Below the pieces are notes generated by a model, which saw only the letters and a program-made list of their open reading frames with translations, was not told where the DNA came from and did no database searches. This document shows positions 5,546 through 6,228 of a stretch of 6,228 nucleotides of DNA, piece by piece (the stretch's first letter is position 1; every line of letters begins with the position of its first letter). A program made the position numbers and the translations under genes. Source of the stretch: an uncultured Lachnospiraceae bacterium (lineage in GTDB: Bacteria; Bacillota_A; Clostridia; Lachnospirales; Lachnospiraceae); the NCBI GenBank assembly GCA_946613735.1, contig CAMOFS010000109.1, positions 1-6,228 of the forward strand, given 5' to 3'.

Positions 5546-6228
5546 GACGACAGATCCTCTTTCATGGCTGCTATTATCTCGTCCTTTTTGCCCAGGGGTG
5601 ACAGGATGTTGTACTCATACCCGGGCAGTCCCACATCGAATCCGCATACGGATCTGTACTGACAGTAAGTGCAGGCATTTTTATCCTTTGTGCGGTAGGG
5701 ATCCACATCTATCCTTCCGGATATCATGTCCTCCCCGGCTCTTCTTACGGTAAGCTTGACATGCTCACTCATTACCTTCATATCAGCTTCGCTGACGATA
5801 TCACTGTGGGCTGAGAAGCCACCGTCCCTTTTTATATCAAGCTTTGCCACCTCAGACTTATATGAGGTCTTGTTTGCGATTGCCTCTGCCGCTTTTTCGT
5901 CCAGAGTAGCTACCACCTCATTATCATCCCTGATACTTCCGGTGGGACGAAGCTTATCCATCATCATGCCATTAAGATCAGCCTCGGATACATCCATTTT
6001 TGCCTCGATGAGTGGATCATCGATATGGTAATAGAAAAATGCTGCCGGTACTATCTGCTTATCGGGCTGCTTTTGTTGCATTCCCTCTATGGTGGCATTC
6101 ATATAAAACACCAGCTGTATCTGTAGACCGTAATACATGGACATATAATCAAGAGCCTTGTTGCCTGACTTGTAGTCCACTATCTTGACAAGTTCCCTGC
6201 CATTTTTTTCACAGGTATCTATGCGGTC
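5542..6228 (-). CDS. addB: AddB, C-terminal part of the AddAB nuclease-helicase partner (5' end outside window)
   Basis: The last 228 residues of AddB are present; the frame is open through the window edge, where the first visible residues are DRIDTC. AddB has an inactive helicase core, recognises Chi in the AddAB complex and supplies the second nuclease. Visible here is the C-terminal RecB-like nuclease: the DRID segment at the edge, VDYKSG with catalytic Asp18 and Lys20 (window numbering), and YYGLQIQL with its conserved Gln. CTYCQYRSVC (186-195) gives three cysteines in C-x2-C-x5-C spacing. In Bacillus AddB these join a fourth, more N-terminal cysteine to bind a 4Fe-4S cluster that staples the nuclease domain; that fourth residue is outside the window. 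A GTG at 6180 can look like a start but lies inside the DYK motif, so it is internal. The stop TGA (5544-5542) overlaps the addA start. Confidence 0.96.
   Translation of the reverse strand, partial: DRIDTCEKNGRELVKIVDYKSGNKALDYMSMYYGLQIQLVFYMNATIEGMQQKQPDKQIVPAAFFYYHIDDPLIEAKMDVSEADLNGMMMDKLRPTGSIRDDNEVVATLDEKAAEAIANKTSYKSEVAKLDIKRDGGFSAHSDIVSEADMKVMSEHVKLTVRRAGEDMISGRIDVDPYRTKDKNACTYCQYRSVCGFDVGLPGYEYNILSPLGKKDEIIAAMKEDLSS

Noticed and set aside
5325..5753. Plus-strand 142-codon frame across the addA/addB junction
   Set aside because: It lies opposite the Walker A region of AddA and the Fe-S cysteines of AddB, both clearly coding on the minus strand.
5542..6180. A separate 212-residue gene starting with GTG at 6180
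   Set aside because: The frame continues upstream without a stop through DRID, and the GTG encodes Val of the conserved VDYKSG nuclease motif, so it is internal to addB.

Overview
The window reads as an ordinary chromosomal segment of a low-to-moderate GC Gram-positive bacterium, most likely a Clostridia member and plausibly Lachnospiraceae. This is inferred from an AddAB (not RecBCD) recombination nuclease-helicase, a Gram-positive-style lipoprotein with a SurA_N/parvulin layout typical of that family, strong GAGG-type ribosome binding sites and a Lys/Ala-rich histone-like gene. No database search was possible, so the taxon is a guess.

All recognisable genes are on the minus strand, so transcription runs from high to low coordinates. 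From 6228 down to 5542 is the C-terminal part of AddB, carrying its nuclease motif and three of the iron-sulfur cysteines. It overlaps by 4 bp (ATGA) a complete 1211-residue AddA (5545-1910) with all helicase motifs and an intact nuclease domain. An 81-bp gap follows, then an 85-residue very acidic protein I cannot name (1828-1571). Three bases later comes a parvulin-like lipoprotein (1567-584). A 147-bp AT-rich spacer (437-583) holds a good promoter framed by a perfect 11-bp inverted repeat. It drives a Lys/Ala-rich, histone-H1-like protein whose 3' end lies beyond position 1.

AddA and AddB form one heterodimeric enzyme that processes DNA double-strand ends for RecA-mediated repair. The acidic protein and the lipoprotein are translationally linked and probably co-transcribed with each other. 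Whether they belong to the addBA transcript is unclear, because the gap holds only weak hairpins and no strong terminator. The last gene looks independently and strongly expressed: its promoter is good, its ribosome binding site is strong, and 33 of its 34 lysine codons are AAG.

No mobile element, CRISPR array, RNA gene or clearly new multi-gene system is visible. The points most worth a second look are the inverted repeat and homopolymer in the promoter at 478-536, the 11-residue periodicity of the Lys/Ala-rich protein, a 36-bp in-frame tandem repeat in the AddA linker, the loss of both parvulin histidines in the lipoprotein, and the acidic protein next to addA.
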